A program made the position numbers and the translations under genes. A DNA stretch of 64,000 nucleotides, taken from assembly GCF_000003815.2 (NCBI RefSeq), contig NC_049997.1, forward strand, positions 5,120,543-5,184,542. Reading direction: 5' to 3'. Shown piece after piece: positions 36,793 to 49,136 of the stretch. Numbering within the stretch: the first letter of the stretch is position 1; each line of letters opens with the position of its first letter. The notes under the pieces were generated by a model. That model made no database searches. It had not been told where the DNA came from and worked only from the letters and a program-made list of their open reading frames with translations. Origin of the DNA: Branchiostoma floridae. Lineage: Eukaryota; Chordata; Leptocardii; Amphioxiformes; Branchiostomatidae.

Positions 36793-39700
36793 TCACAAAG
36801 GACAAATAAAAGAACAGAAGAACTCTAGTTCCTGTACGATTATGTCCCCGGGTGGATGAAGTATATCCTTATGCCAGTGCTGTGCATGGGTCATTTCCCA
36901 TGTGTCTACGAGAACAACGTTCATACCGCGGAACATGTCTCTCATTATCAAGTCCAGCTTGTACGCCAACCAATACCCGAATGTGATCTCATCGCCATGG
37001 CACGCATTTGCGGCCTTGATTACTACCAACGTTTCGGGACTCCTGTGCAGTAAACGTTGTATTGCAGCACGGACGGCTTCCATTCTTTTCGTGTAGACCT
37101 CCACAGGGTACGAGACGAAATGTGCCCACATGGTGATACCGACCACATCGTTCGGTCCTCCTTCAATTTCATCGATGGCGTTCGCGACGTACTTGATGAG
37201 AAATGTCTTGATGGAGCCACGAAGAGGCGGTCCGTGGATTAGAAAGTTTGCCGTTATGTTATTAACAGGATCTCGGGCGAGCAATGGTCCTGTTGCGTGT
37301 ATGGCTTCAGGAATATGTGTTTCGGTCATATTTATGATTCTGACCAAATGTTCCCACCACTGCCGTATGGTAGAGTCGCCCATGAAATACAAAGTTTTCC
37401 CCTTCAGACATTGCTGCCAGCCGGTCTGGCTGGAGAAATGTCAGTTCTTACAGACGAGAGAGTTCCACACGCCGTTCCGATAGAACCCAGATATCTGTGG
37501 AGTGGCCAGTCCCCGGACACACCGTCTGCGATTGGCCAAAGGATCTCGCCCTGTGTTAAAAATTAGAATGCGCACATGTCATATCCAGTTGTGCCGGCAT
37601 TGGAAGAACATTAGCCAATCAGATACTCCTCCTTTGGTTTCACGGAGGGAAACTTACCAACCAATGAAACTGCCTCTTAATAGTAAAACGTGACATGATT
37701 GGTCGATAGAGGGGAAGCATCCGATTGACTGGCTAGATATGACGCAACGAGGCGCGCTCATCATAGGTCGGTATGGCATACAGTCGACATTTTCTACCCT
37801 ACTTAGTTTTTACCCTCATCCCTTACTCCTTTCTTCGTAGAATTTTTCAAGATACAAAGCCTTCGACATTTTGTGTCCGGATATATAACTTTCTGGTGTG
37901 CCTTATCATCTATGATGAAAGGGAGAATTCAGCTTACCTTTTTTAACATGAATTGTAGATGGAGATCCAGAAATTGATTTATTCTGTGTACTGTAATAGT
38001 AGTAGAAATACAAAATGTTGTAAAAATTCCAGTATACAGATACAGGCATTATTGTACACGTGTTGACTTTTTAGGCTGCATTAAACAACTACGATTCTCA
38101 TTTAAGTTGTCGCCAATGGTTTATCTTATTGATTATTATTTTTTTATTATAAAGAGTTTAAAGATTCGGTTTCATTATGATTACAGATTCCTTCCTGAAA
38201 TCTTTATAACCATTGCATGTGTGGTGTTTGCATGTTAAAAAACGAACTGCTTTGACTTTGACTTTGACTTTATTCAGATCCACTTTTAGCTATTACAACA
38301 ATGTCAAACTTAAACTCAGATATCTCAGTTACCATGCTATAACTACCATTCATGAAAATAAGCATAGTAGGTGTATTATGACGTTTTCTTAAGTAGCTAA
38401 TTAAGGGTCAATGATCCACCTCGAGGTGTATATGACCGGTGTCGTTAGGCCTCGTTATTTCACATAACGACCGAATAAACCCATCTAGTGGTTATAGCAA
38501 ATGAAATTAAAGGCGGGTCGTTAACGTTATCATCATGAATATTCCTTTAATACTATACTTGTGTTGGATTTCTGAGAAATGCACATAGACATAAGTCGTT
38601 TTGGTACAAAATTGTAGATTACAGATGCCAGTGGGAACCGAATTCCCGCAGAGAATTTTCGTAACATTACAATCTTGGTATGTCAAATCTTTTCTAATTC
38701 TTTCTCAACGGTACATTCCTCCCTACTGGTTGTGATCATTCCTCCTTGATGAGTGTTGTCCTGATTGGTCAATGTTCTATGACTTCGCATTTTGACTTGA
38801 TAATGGAATGGGATGATCAAACACCGGTGTTGAATGAATTAAACACTAGTGTTTAATGAATTTCTATGCGTTGCGGCGTCATAGAGATAGATATGAGGCT
38901 TTCTGGTCGGCCAAAGTCGCATGGCCATATGATGATAGAGCAATGTGACTTTCTCTACCGGGCTCGCTATTTAAACCAAGCACAACGGTTCACCCCTATT
39001 CCTGTAATAATGTGTTTGGGTTAATGTCGCACAACCGACATTTCAAAAATATTAACATTGACCGTTTACATACATGTCGTACATATAGTAAGGTTCCTTG
39101 GGCACAACCAGGGAGTACTTACTTCCAACGTTTCGATGTCTGTCAGGCACCACCATCGGCTATAAGCATGCATCAGCAAGAAACAGATCCAGATCTAGAT
39201 TCTAATCCCGATGATGGTGTCTGACAGACATCAAAACGTTGGATGTAAGTACTTTACTATATGAATAATTGCCAACACGGTGAAAGTTATTTATGGATGG
39301 TACCTGTCGTACAGTTGGCCCCCTTTAACGTTGTTGTACCCATATCTGCCATGGTAGCCTGATGTGTTACAAGAAACGTTGACGGGTTTCACACAATACC
39401 ACCAGGCGCCTGCATGCGGGTCCGAGTAGTTACAAACTGCACTGGTCTTCTTAAAGATGGCCGGGTCTACGTTACACTTGGTTCTGATAGTGCCGTTTCC
39501 CACTATGTAACGTCTTTGGAACGTTACTAGGTCAATAGGATATAATCGTTTAATTCTTTCTTTAAGATCGATAGCCTGCCGTGGGTGGACCAGTTGGATT
39601 TTGATGGTGACCTCCCCCTCCCACAACAGTCGGAACGTCGCCGTGTAAGTACCGTTCTGGTGGTCCGTTATGATACCGACTGCACCAGATCCCTTTCTAT

Positions 39701-40741
39701 CCATTTTGGTAAGAATAGACGCCCGAAATAAATCGCCAATGTTTGTTACTATGTTGTTTCTTGTATCTTTGGCAGAGATAACAATATGTAACGTATCTCC
39801 GACAGAATATTGCCTGCCTGACTCAGAAGCCAAGGAAAACTTGAGCTGTTGCAAATAAACATCAGCAGAAAACGGTTCGGTCGTTTGTAACACCGAAAAA
39901 GTTGGTATGATTGTTTTTAACACCAGAGAAAACGGTTCGTTCGTTTTCAGCACCGGAAAAAATGGTTTAGTCATTTTTAACACCGGGTTCTCAGTTACAG
40001 CCGAACCATTCCACCTATTTCGAAATGAAGGTATGTCATTGGAAGATTTTGCCGGGAACCATTGCGTTTTCATGCTTTGCTCGCTCATCCAGTGGGGGTC
40101 CTATAAATAAATAAAAGAAATGGCGTCAGTCACCCATTGCTTACTATAAGGTAAGAGCACAGGCGGTAGGCCAAGGAATTGTTGTCGTGGATGTTACGAG
40201 TGTCGACCCTAAAATGAAGTACTAGTACATGTACTCGGGATCGACCGCCCGAGCGGGTGCCGAACGTCGGCGAGTTCCGAGCGAAGGAACCAGAAGGTCG
40301 CCGAAGGCGATCAACACCAGAAGGTCGCCAAAGGCGACCAGCGAGCGTAGCGAGATTTTTCCAGTAAGGAGAGCTAGCTCAGCTCAAAGGATGGCCGGAA
40401 GTCCAGCGCTGATGGGGGCGTTTTATGAGCGCAGCGGGTTGCCATTGTCTGGTGGCTCGGCTTGAGTGCCATTTTTTTTTGTGTGGCACCACTGTGTACT
40501 AGTACAGTATTTCCTCTTTGTTGCAGCCAACAACAATAATTCCGAGGCCTATTGCCCATGGTAAGAGGCGGTGAAAGAGTCTGTTCCGCTGACAAAATGA
40601 CAAGAAGTTTGATGAAGGATTATTATATACCTTGAATAAGGTGTAGTACAGTAGTAATGCTGCTATACCCAGTGCGAGTACTGTACCAAACCACCTGCGA
40701 ATTCGTCCACCCTCAAGCAATTTCCTTCCACCGTTCGCCAT
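36793..40741 (-). CDS. NXPE-family (neurexophilin / PC-esterase domain) gene with in-frame TGA; at least three exons
   Basis: Exon 1 (40631–40741) encodes M-A-N-G-G then a signal anchor (VLALGIAALLLYYTLF), giving a type II membrane or Golgi protein. It is spliced in phase 0 at TTCAAG/GTATAT. Exon 2 (39304–40100) starts after TTATTTATAG and holds a filamin/Ig-like segment (GTYTATFRLLWEGEVTIKI), then Cys-rich sequence (WWYCVKPVNVSC). It ends at GACAG/GTACC in phase 2. The last exon (from about 37550 down to 36793) holds the PC-esterase motif GDSTIRQWWEHL and a C-terminal D-W..H block near HPPGDII. The exon 2 and last-exon phases do not match, so one small exon is probably missing from my model. 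A TGA at 37441–37443 interrupts the conserved stretch before GDSTIRQ. Confidence 0.75.
37569..39303 (-). other. NXPE intron region with small inverted-repeat elements
   Basis: Contains TTGACTTTGACTTTGACTTT near 38254, resembling a LINE tail, and an 18-bp palindrome around AACACTAGTGTT near 38842. A missing linking exon should lie here, but I could not identify it with confidence. Confidence 0.5.
39113..39250. mobile_element. Short inverted-repeat element in NXPE intron
   Basis: Ends TACTTACTTCCAACGTTTCG and, inverted, CGTTTTGATGTCTGTCAG-type sequence (AAAACGTTGGATGTAAGTA). Non-autonomous; family unknown. Confidence 0.6.
40229..40465. repeat. GC-rich block with direct repeat AGAAGGTCGCCRAAGGCGA
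   Basis: AGAAGGTCGCCGAAGGCGA and AGAAGGTCGCCAAAGGCGA occur as adjacent direct repeats within NXPE intron 1. The open frame across it looks compositional, not coding. Confidence 0.5.
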
Positions 40742-40996
40742 GTCCTTGTTGGGAGAGAACAAAGTTTGAAACTTCCTGAGTTTTCTTTCGAAAAAAGGAA
40801 AGATGCGTTATGCTTCAACCTTGTGGATTACCTACTGCAATTACTTGCACATATCACTTTTGTTTTCTTTTCTTTTGATAGTTGCAAAAGTACAAATCAA
40901 TATGATGAATTGAATACGATTCTAAGTGCAAAGAATAAAAGAAAGAAATGTATGTTAAACCCTATTCAGACCGGCGTTTGGGGGGTCATTCAGTAG

Positions 40997-41000
40997 CGTT

Positions 41001-41052
<52 letters not shown>

Positions 41053-42045
41053 TGTGTCTGTGAACAAGATAACTCAAGAACGGCTGAGTGGATTGGTTTC
41101 ATACTTGGTGTGTTGGTGGGGTGTGATAAAAGCTGGACGTGATTAGATTTTGGGCCCCCTAGCGGCTTCCCTTGATACTAAAGCGTAACTTCTGGTTTGG
41201 CTATCTCGTGTTCTGAGCAAGCTATGGTCACGAAGTTTGGAGTGTTAGATAGCTCTTGTGCTAAGGAAGAATTAACATAAGTTTGGCCCCCCTAGCGACT
41301 AGGTTTGGGATGGCAGGGGCATTTTTGTCAAAAACTTCTGAAGCGGATAACTAAAGAACGGATTTTCATGATTTTTGGTATGTAGGTACCTCAGACAATG
41401 TTGTGCAAGATAAGATGCTAATCATGCAAAATTAGAGTACAATTGCATAATCAATGAGAATATTCTATCATAGCAGTTTTTTCAATGTATCTCCTGTCCC
41501 GGTAATGATATGGTCTTGACAATTGGGTGTTAGACAGCTTTCAGCGACATAACATAGTGGGCCAAGTTTCAGCCCCCTAACATCTAATTTTGGAACTGCA
41601 GGGGTATTTTTGTCAAGACATTCCAAAGAAGATAACTGCAGAGAGGAATGCTGGAGTGCCGTCATTTTAGGCATGCAGGTAGCTTAGGCAAAGATTTCAT
41701 AATGATATGCATGTTATGCAAATGAGGACACTATTTGCATAATTAATAAGTAAATTGTATAATTCCATTATTCATGTAACTTGACTCCAATAAATGTAAC
41801 AAATGTAAATTATGATAGATGGAACATAAGCAGATGCCAAATATGCTAATTAGGAACTGATTTGCATAATATATGCGAAAATTGCAATTATAGTTGCTCA
41901 ATGATTAATGATGGGAATTTTATACTTGACATGTGTATGTTAGTCAATGATGAACATCACCATGCATGAATCATGAAAATGTGCAAGTCCTTTGCATAAG
42001 ATTTACATAAGCTTGAATATTTCATGGAGGTATGAGGTCGCCGAA
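40997..42045. repeat. Dispersed repeat of about 1 kb with GT microsatellite, copy 2
   Basis: A GT run at 41002–41050, then AACTCAAGAACGGCTGAGTG and about 900 bp closely matching 12832–13905. Ends near TTTCATGGAGGTATGAGG. It lies upstream of the NXPE gene. Confidence 0.8.
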
Positions 42046-43430
42046 CTCTAGTTACTTTGAGATTTTATCAAGAACTCGGTAGATCCAACATATCAACACA
42101 AGCCAACGAGGCATTCTTGGGTTATAATGCTTCTACATGTAGAAAGTAATAATGATATAATAATAATGAGGAAATGATGTACAGTGAGTGGCATGATAAT
42201 GTTGAGAGCCTACACATATACATTATGTGGACCATGAAAATTACAGGATACGGCTTACCAAATATTGTCTTCATCCATGCTGAGGTTCTCAAATTATGCT
42301 GACCACAAATATCCCAAAATACAAACAGACACGTATACGAAAAAGATACAACAAGACTGGCAATAAAAATATTATTGCCATGACGACGATTGAGGGTAAC
42401 AACAATACAGCTCAAATCAGAAATAGACTGGAACTTCCCTGTCGCACTATCCCTTGCACAATATACGAGCCCACCTGTAACATAAACCTTCGGCCAGCAG
42501 AAGTGTACTACCACTGGTACAGCACAATGGTCTGCCAGTAACCTAAACCTACAGCTGAGCACTACTGTATGTAGTGGAGAACAAAAAATAAGGAAGAACC
42601 AACTGTTTCCAGCACTTCCGTCCTTGAATGACTTTCTTGCACCTAACCCACATGGCTGTCCTACTTTGTAATATTCCAGTCCATGGATAGTATAATAGGC
42701 TTTGAACAATTATATTTGGCTCTGAATATGATAACCATTTGGATGCCATCATTCAAGATCATGACCTCTATATGAAGTATTTCCTGTCTTCCTGTGGGGT
42801 ATGGCTTGAACAAGCTTTAGAAAAGAAAATGTATCCTTCATTACATAACATAACATAACAACCAAGACAATGTGATCCATTGTGCAGAGTTTCTCTCTCT
42901 ACCACTAGTTTCAAAGGACAAGTTCCTCCAGGGAGCAAGTGTGACCTACATTCCACCATTGCATACCAGAGATACATCTGGAACAGATTGGGGCGGGGGG
43001 TGGACTTGCATACCCAGCATATTACATTCCTGTGGAAAAATGCCTGTGCAATTCCTAGAATTTTGTGCAGACTGAACGCAATATATACCACTTGACGACT
43101 CCCCTGAGGCGTCGTCAAAAACAATACCTTCTTTTTTCATGGACGTAAAAAGACAGAAAACCCGGATCGTCCTGGAGTTCAGGTACAACAAAATAACAGC
43201 TCAATCATTTCGAGATCTCATCATGAAATATTTACATACAAAACATCAACCAAAACGAAACTGTTTACGGACACCAAAACACACAACAAACCAGGCAAAA
43301 ACATAATCCTTTTGGCTCAAAGGTACATATTCTGGGTCTGACAAATGCTACCAAAAAGTAATAAAGGAATTACATACTTTCTTCCTTTCTTAAGTGCCCA
43401 CGATCATTATGTTGATCATTATGGCACAGT
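42046..43430. other. Spacer with diverged copy of the window-start repeat
   Basis: About 42100–42310 is the inverse of the repeat at 290–620 (GAGAACCTC / GGTCAGCAT region). A 195-codon minus-strand frame (42122–42709) overlaps this repeat, shows no family features and is not called. Around 43200–43330 is another inverse match to 290–420. Confidence 0.5.
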
Positions 43431-43431
43431 C

Positions 43432-43876
43432 TTTATTTAACGGCCTATCCAAGGGACGTTACCCTGGGAGCCAGCCGGGATCGGGCAGCTAGGACAGTTT
43501 ATTCGGTGGCCCAAGACAGTCAGGCCCGCCGAGCTCCTATTAGCACCCAGGGAGTTAAAGCCCGATTAGGTCCATCTACTCTTCTCCCAGGAAAGGGTAG
43601 CGATAACTCCTTCGGGCTAAAACTCCTCCAGAGCACTGGTATGAGATCTGCGGGCTGACTGCCTTGGGTCCCCGAACAAAACTCGCTAGCTAACCGGTCC
43701 TGTCTGGCTTCCAGGTTAAAGGGACGTAGGTACTAATTTTAACCTGAGTTAAGTGCGGAAAGTCGTGCAAAGTGCCTTTCCAAATTGGCAAGGGCACAAG
43801 ATCGGTGACCCGCCAGGGTTCGAACCTGGAACTTTTCGGGCCTGAGCCCAACGCGCTGCCGACTACGCCATGTGGT
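43432..43876 (-). mobile_element. tRNA-derived SINE
   Basis: On the minus strand, RNA polymerase III box A TGGCGTAGTCGG (43859–43870) and box B GGTTCGAACCC (43816–43826) have tRNA-like spacing. They are followed by a tRNA-unrelated body to about 43432, ending near TTAAATAAAGACTGTG. The boxes match consensus well; the body family is unknown to me. Confidence 0.8.
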
Positions 43877-44396
43877 CTACAGTAAGTGGTATGATATTGT
43901 TGAGAGCTTCCATGCTATATTGATATGCAGACGATGAATATCACAGAACCGCAATAAGTATGATTTTGTTGACAGTGTGGAAGGAAGCCGGACATACAAA
44001 AGGTAATGCTGAAAAATGCGTGAATAAGTCAAGAAAAGTGTTCCAAACGTATTGACCAAAAAGTGTTAACAAAAAAACGTGTAAATGATATCCATTACGC
44101 ATCATCCATCCGAACTGTATACCGCGAAGCAGAAAATATAATTTTTATCTCGAAATAAACGATAAAAATCACGTATCAACTGGTAATACATTCTGCACCG
44201 AGTGTGGAGAACTTTGCGAAACCTAGATATTCTGTATTGACATGTTGCAACTTAAAAGCGAAATATCTTAGTAATTTCCTGTCAAGCATAACAATAAAAG
44301 AATACTTCATATCCTACTCTTCTTCGAAAAGTTCCGGTCGTCGGATTAGCAAACGTTAACAGCAGAGTCCAGGCGGCAAACAGATTAATGTTGTCG

Positions 44397-44530
44397 GCGA
44401 AAGGACACGAGGGTTGGCCAAAGCCGACAGAACACGAGGGTTGGCCAAAGCCGACAGGACACGACGGTTGGCCAAAGCCGACAGGACACGAGGGTTGGCC
44501 AAAGCCGACAGGACACGAGGGTTGGCCTGA
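44397..44530. repeat. 27-bp minisatellite, 5 units
   Basis: Unit AGGACACGAGGGTTGGCC plus AAAGCCGAC. Because 27 is a multiple of 3, it is open as a 9-residue repeat (GHEGWPKPT), but no gene context supports translation. Confidence 0.9.
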
Positions 44531-44662
44531 TCCAGCGAGACGGTCAAGCGGAAGGTCCGTGGGGATTGGAGTCGGTTAGCGACGTGGCACGACGGCAGCC
44601 TGGCTGACTAGGCCGCAAGGCACGTCGGGTGATTGGCGTCGGTTGGCAACATGACACGTGGC

Positions 44663-45016
44663 GGGATCACTGAAGTTCAAATATCAACTGCCAACCTGTC
44701 CAAAACACGGGGATGAAATTCTACTGTGAGACGTGCAAGCACGCTACCTTTCGAGATTACACAGTACTGCAGCACAAGACCCACAAGTACGGCTAGCGAG
44801 AGGATGTTGTGAGCGACGCCAAGGCAGGGATTGAATCAAGCTGAAAACTGCCCGAAAGAAAATCACATATCACCAAGACAACAGCTGTAACCAAGAAGCA
44901 AGATGAATTGTACACAAGGAGCAAGAAAGCTGCCGATGGCATCAATGCAGCTGCAAAAGAAGAGATAAAATATTTGACTGGTCTTGTGACACGTTGACAG
45001 ACTGAACTGAAGGAAG
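44663..45016 (+). pseudogene. Decayed TRM fragment (B-box 2 and coiled-coil start)
   Basis: Homologous to TRM-C/D from just before B-box 2 (GGATCACTGAAGTTC) through the coiled coil (GCATCAATGCAGCTGCAAA) to about CAGACTGAACTGAAGG. It has deletions and in-frame stops, and lacks RING, B-box 1 and MATH. It lies between the arms of the TRM-C/D inverted duplication. Confidence 0.88.
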
Positions 45017-45523
45017 AACGGTAACCACTAAGTGACAAAAAACAAGCAATCGCAGTCGAGTCATGGCAGAGGAAATTTGATACTTCATTGTGTCCAAATA
45101 AAAGCAATTCTGCATACGGCTAAAAAATTTGCAAAGACGTCTTTCCCAGACCATAGTACACTACATGTATACAACGCTATGGCGGGCTACGGAGGGCCCA
45201 AATTTACACACTCAGTGGTTAATTGGCAAGGGTCTTACAGACGGACAGTGCCGGAGTGATCAACTGTCACTGATATAACCGTATCAACTCCCTGAATACA
45301 TAGTACAGTTGAATCATTTTTGGTCTGTTTTGCGTTTTGTTGTCCGTCATTATCGTATATATTTTGTTCCCCAAAACTGCCCCCTTGTGGAAATGTGACG
45401 TTAGCCTTCTTTGTGCACATAATGAAGTATATATAGACATCCAGGTTTACTTGTGTAGTAAAAAAAACGAAGTCATCAATACTCATCAGCTGCAGGTTAA
45501 GTGTGAGGCTGGTCTTCATTATA

Positions 45524-46041
45524 GGTCACAGCATGTAAATTTTATGGATGACATCAGCGCGCGCATTAATTTTCGCCTGATTTCGGGGAAAAAAACAAGA
45601 TTTTTTTTCTTCTACAGGGATGGTCAACATGACGATAAAGTATCAAAATGAGCAAATATATTGTATTGTAGTCTAATAATTGTACTTGTAGAAGTGACAC
45701 TTATCCAGGACTGTAGTTGTAGAAAGTAAAGTTATTGGATAGTTGTAAAAGTGACACCAATGTGGAAGCCATGAATGTGGTTACCAACTTTGTTTGTGAT
45801 GCCAGTCTACCGCACTAGTACTAGTGTCACTTTTACCACACCAGTACATGTCTTAAATACAGGAATGAATCCCTTGTTTTGTCCCTTTAATTCTTTTTAC
45901 AACAGTCATCACAACTTTATTGTGCCTATTTTTGAAGATGTAGCCATCTTGGTCTTTTTCACCCATCGTTTTTTTTCGCCCTATCGCACTATTTTTGCAG
46001 TCTGTAGATGATGCCATCCATAAAATTTACTTGCTGTGGCC
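45524..46041. mobile_element. Harbinger-like MITE, family H-a (518 bp)
   Basis: Ends GGTCACAGCATGTAAATTTT and AAAATTTACTTGCTGTGGCC. The right flank is TTA; the left flank is ATA, slightly decayed. Nearly the same length as 6889–7404. Confidence 0.75.
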
Positions 46042-46340
46042 TTAGTCTGTGTAACACAAACTCTGGTGTCCTGGGCTATCAATGACCCCTCTCCGCAGGA
46101 CAACGGCAATGTTGGGCGTGCCGCTATCGGCGCGATTTAATCACGCTAGATCTTCATGACCCCTAGTATTGTTTTCTTCCCTAGGAATGCATTTGTGTCA
46201 TGGCATCGCTTACGTCCTAACCTATTCAATTTCTTGGTTCTCAGAAGACTGTATTCCCCTATAGATAAAAAAATGCCATATGAACCATAACGAACCAGGA
46301 ACCAACTAAATCAAAATAACAAAATATCAATTAACAAAAG

Positions 46341-48514
46341 TTTATTAAAGATAAAAATCCTAAGGATCAACTACATGTATGATTTACAAAAAATAATACT
46401 AACAAGCAATGAAATAAGTCTTAACGTAAATGCAACATCGTTAGTTGTTCTTAGTTGATAATAAATAACAAATGAAACTTTTATCTTAATGTAACAGCAA
46501 CATGTCAGTTATTAATTATAACAAAGATAAGAGATCAAAAGTTGAAACTTAACATTACATGGTTAAGTATCGTTCAAGTTTGCTGAAAAAAATTAAAATA
46601 AAAAATAATAATCTAATCTTAACATTACTGCAATAGTTACTAATAAATACATGCAAGGAGGATTAGTTGGTTTATGGTGATAGTCAATAGTACTAATATG
46701 AATACATGTACTAAGTACATGTAACATAAATGAAATATTCAGTGGACTTGAGTATGTTACAACAGCCTTATTACTCAGATGTGTACCTAGCTACTGGCTG
46801 TAATAAAACAGTGTGAATAACAAATACAGCATTCATATCAACTAGTTGGTAAATCTAGACCTAGCAAAAACATTAATTATCTACTGATTGTAAATAACAA
46901 ATATTGCATGGTTATATAGTACTATTTTTAGCTATTCTACACTGATGCTCTACAGTGAATACATGTACTATATATATCAAATAGTGTTGGAATCTTACAA
47001 ACAAATGTGTTTACTTCTTGCAATTAATAATCTAGTAACAACTGATAATGATGTCACTAATGCAACGTGGTTAGTTGGTGTATATTGTAGTGAATACAGA
47101 TATATTTATTATAACAATTTAACTTATTACAAAAAGCTAAATCTTGCCATTTTGCTGTTGTACATTAATAGTAAATACTAATATCAGTCATGTATATAGA
47201 TGTGATCATGTAAATCATGTGTAGTTAAATGTCTAGCTGTTGAGTGTTGTATTTATAGCAAGGCACAAGGTTTCGATGTCTGCAAAAATACATATCTGCC
47301 ATCAGATTCAGAAATATCAGTGTAGTGAAAATATATAAAGATACATGTAGTAGTCACCATCAGTTACAATGATTGTGATTTGGAACCTAGCTGACTAGCA
47401 ATACTTTGTAACATGTGAACCAACAGCCAGAGTATTTGTGGAATTTTCCAAAGTGTTACAATGTTACTACAACATTCTTCTGCAATACAGTCAGAACATT
47501 TCAAAACTTCATTTTTAGTATTCAACCCTTAAACAATCTCTCCATGCAGCATGCTTAAGCGCTTTAGGAATTACTTTCTCTTTTTTTAGTTGAAATCAAT
47601 AAACTTCAAGAATCTATGACATGCTCCTTTTAAGTATTGTGCCTCACAACTTTTTTCAAGCATAGATTTCTGTTCATTTTCCACTAAAAATCAACAAACT
47701 TCAAAAGCCTTTGACAAGTTTCATGGAATTTTTCTGCTTCTGAACATTTTTTTTTCTAACATACATGATATCTGTTGTTGTTTTGAACTATTAATTACCA
47801 CACTTCAAAACCAATGATTAGTTCACTATAGTCAAAGCATATGCCAGTACAACGCACTTTCATCTGCCCAAAATATGGAACGAACTTGTCAGCACAAAAC
47901 TAAGAGATAAACACAATTCAAGTTGTAACGAGCAGGCTTGTAATACAACCAACATGTCAGGTTGAAGTACATGTGCTTCTACTTTCCAGTATAACACACC
48001 ATTAGTAAAGGCATATGGTGATGCAGACTAATTTCCTACAGGCCCTTACCAACATATACTGCAACAGCATCTTTTTCCAGTAACAAATACTGGGGTCTAC
48101 ACTGATTTTGATCACCTACCCTGTGATTTGGGCCCCTATGCTGTGTTCCAAACAGCAAATGGGACTTAGCTTATGGCTATGAATAGTATGATGCACTATC
48201 TTAGTAAGGTGCACCTGGTGAGGACACTAAAGACGTAAGTTGTTCTTGACCTTATCAATAATTTTTTAGATAGTAGATAAATTTTTGTCATCGCATCCTT
48301 GAGCCTGTAGAGGCACAAAAGAAGGTGTTTTTATGTTGATGTTCATCTTGTCCCGTTTCTTTCTCCAAGCTGTTCTTGATAAAGTCTTGCACTGTTGGTG
48401 GATAAGGCAAAACTTTGTATGTCTTCTTATGAGACTGGTACAGTCCATTTACAAAATGTATGTCAGAAAACTGATTCATATACATTTGTAGCACTAGCAC
48501 TAATTCTTTGAGTT
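46341..48514 (-). other. 3' UTR of TRM-D with polyadenylation signal
   Basis: Minus-strand AATAAA at 46341–46346 in the same context as TRM-A. The tract up to the stop at 48515 is the inverse of the TRM-C 3' flank over most of its length. Confidence 0.55.
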
Positions 48515-48710
48515 TTAGACCATTATGCAAGGAGCATCCGCTTTCACATAAGCCTCCAGTATGATCTTGTCATTCTTGATGTATCCCTTTCGTGGGTCAC
48601 ACACCTCGTGCCAAGGCAAGAAGTTCCAGTAACCCCATGAGCTAAGCCTCCAGTATGATCTTGTCATCCTTGATGTATCCCTTCTGTGGATCACACACCT
48701 CGTGCCACGG
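48515..48710 (-). pseudogene. Remnants of the TRM-D MATH region beyond the LINE
   Basis: On the minus strand, after the LINE, the interrupted MATH1 resumes (PWHEVCDPQKGYIKDDKIILEA) and meets a stop. Within 3 bases it is fused to the end of the last MATH module in another frame (SSWGYWNFLPWHEV ... APCIMV stop). The two PWHEV sites are 94 nt apart where 480–492 nt is normal, so about 390 nt or more is missing. Confidence 0.85.
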
Positions 48711-49136
48711 CAAGTCAAGTCAAGTCAAAGTTTATTGCACAACATTTGTAGAACGGGTACAATGTAAGGCAAACTTAGGTTACGTTATACTACATTATAT
48801 TGTACATGTATAAGACAACTAGCAGTATACAAGTAGTATAATTAAGCTAATAACTTAACAATAGATGACGGCTATGCACTATTCGAAGAAACACAATGTG
48901 CAATGTGAATCAAATCCAGAATGATGCGGCAGACTACTTACTAGTACAATGTAACATAAATCTAGACTACTTACAAAAATCTGGTAACATACTACATTCG
49001 GGCTCCATTTTTTTTTATACAAACACTATGATTGAAAGGAGACACAGCGAGGATCTTATTATCTAGTATATACATTATTATGACAATGTATACAATGTTA
49101 AGTTGTTATCATGAGGTTTCTTTTCCGCATAGATGT
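48711..49136 (-). mobile_element. LINE 3' fragment inserted in TRM-D MATH1
   Basis: Same family as 22896–24440, in the same orientation as TRM-D. Its tail is (CAAGT)n-like, CAAGTCAAGTCAAGTCAAAG on the plus strand. The insertion splits the codons for FMP and WHEV. The flanks share TGCC, a short possible target duplication. Confidence 0.9.

Noticed and set aside
38590-38680. Possible missing NXPE exon (KFSAGIRFPLAS on the minus strand)
   Set aside because: Resembles NXPE sequence slightly, but splice phase does not fit exon 2 or the last exon, and a stop lies just upstream in frame.
42122-42709. 195-codon minus-strand frame
   Set aside because: Overlaps a dispersed repeat, no recognisable domain, odd Cys/Phe-rich composition.
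43432-43876. Functional tRNA gene
   Set aside because: Box A and B are good, but the sequence continues into a long unrelated body and does not fold as a full tRNA by eye; SINE fits better.
44388-44579. GHEGWPKPT repeat peptide
   Set aside because: Product of a 27-bp minisatellite; no start context, neighbours or exon structure.
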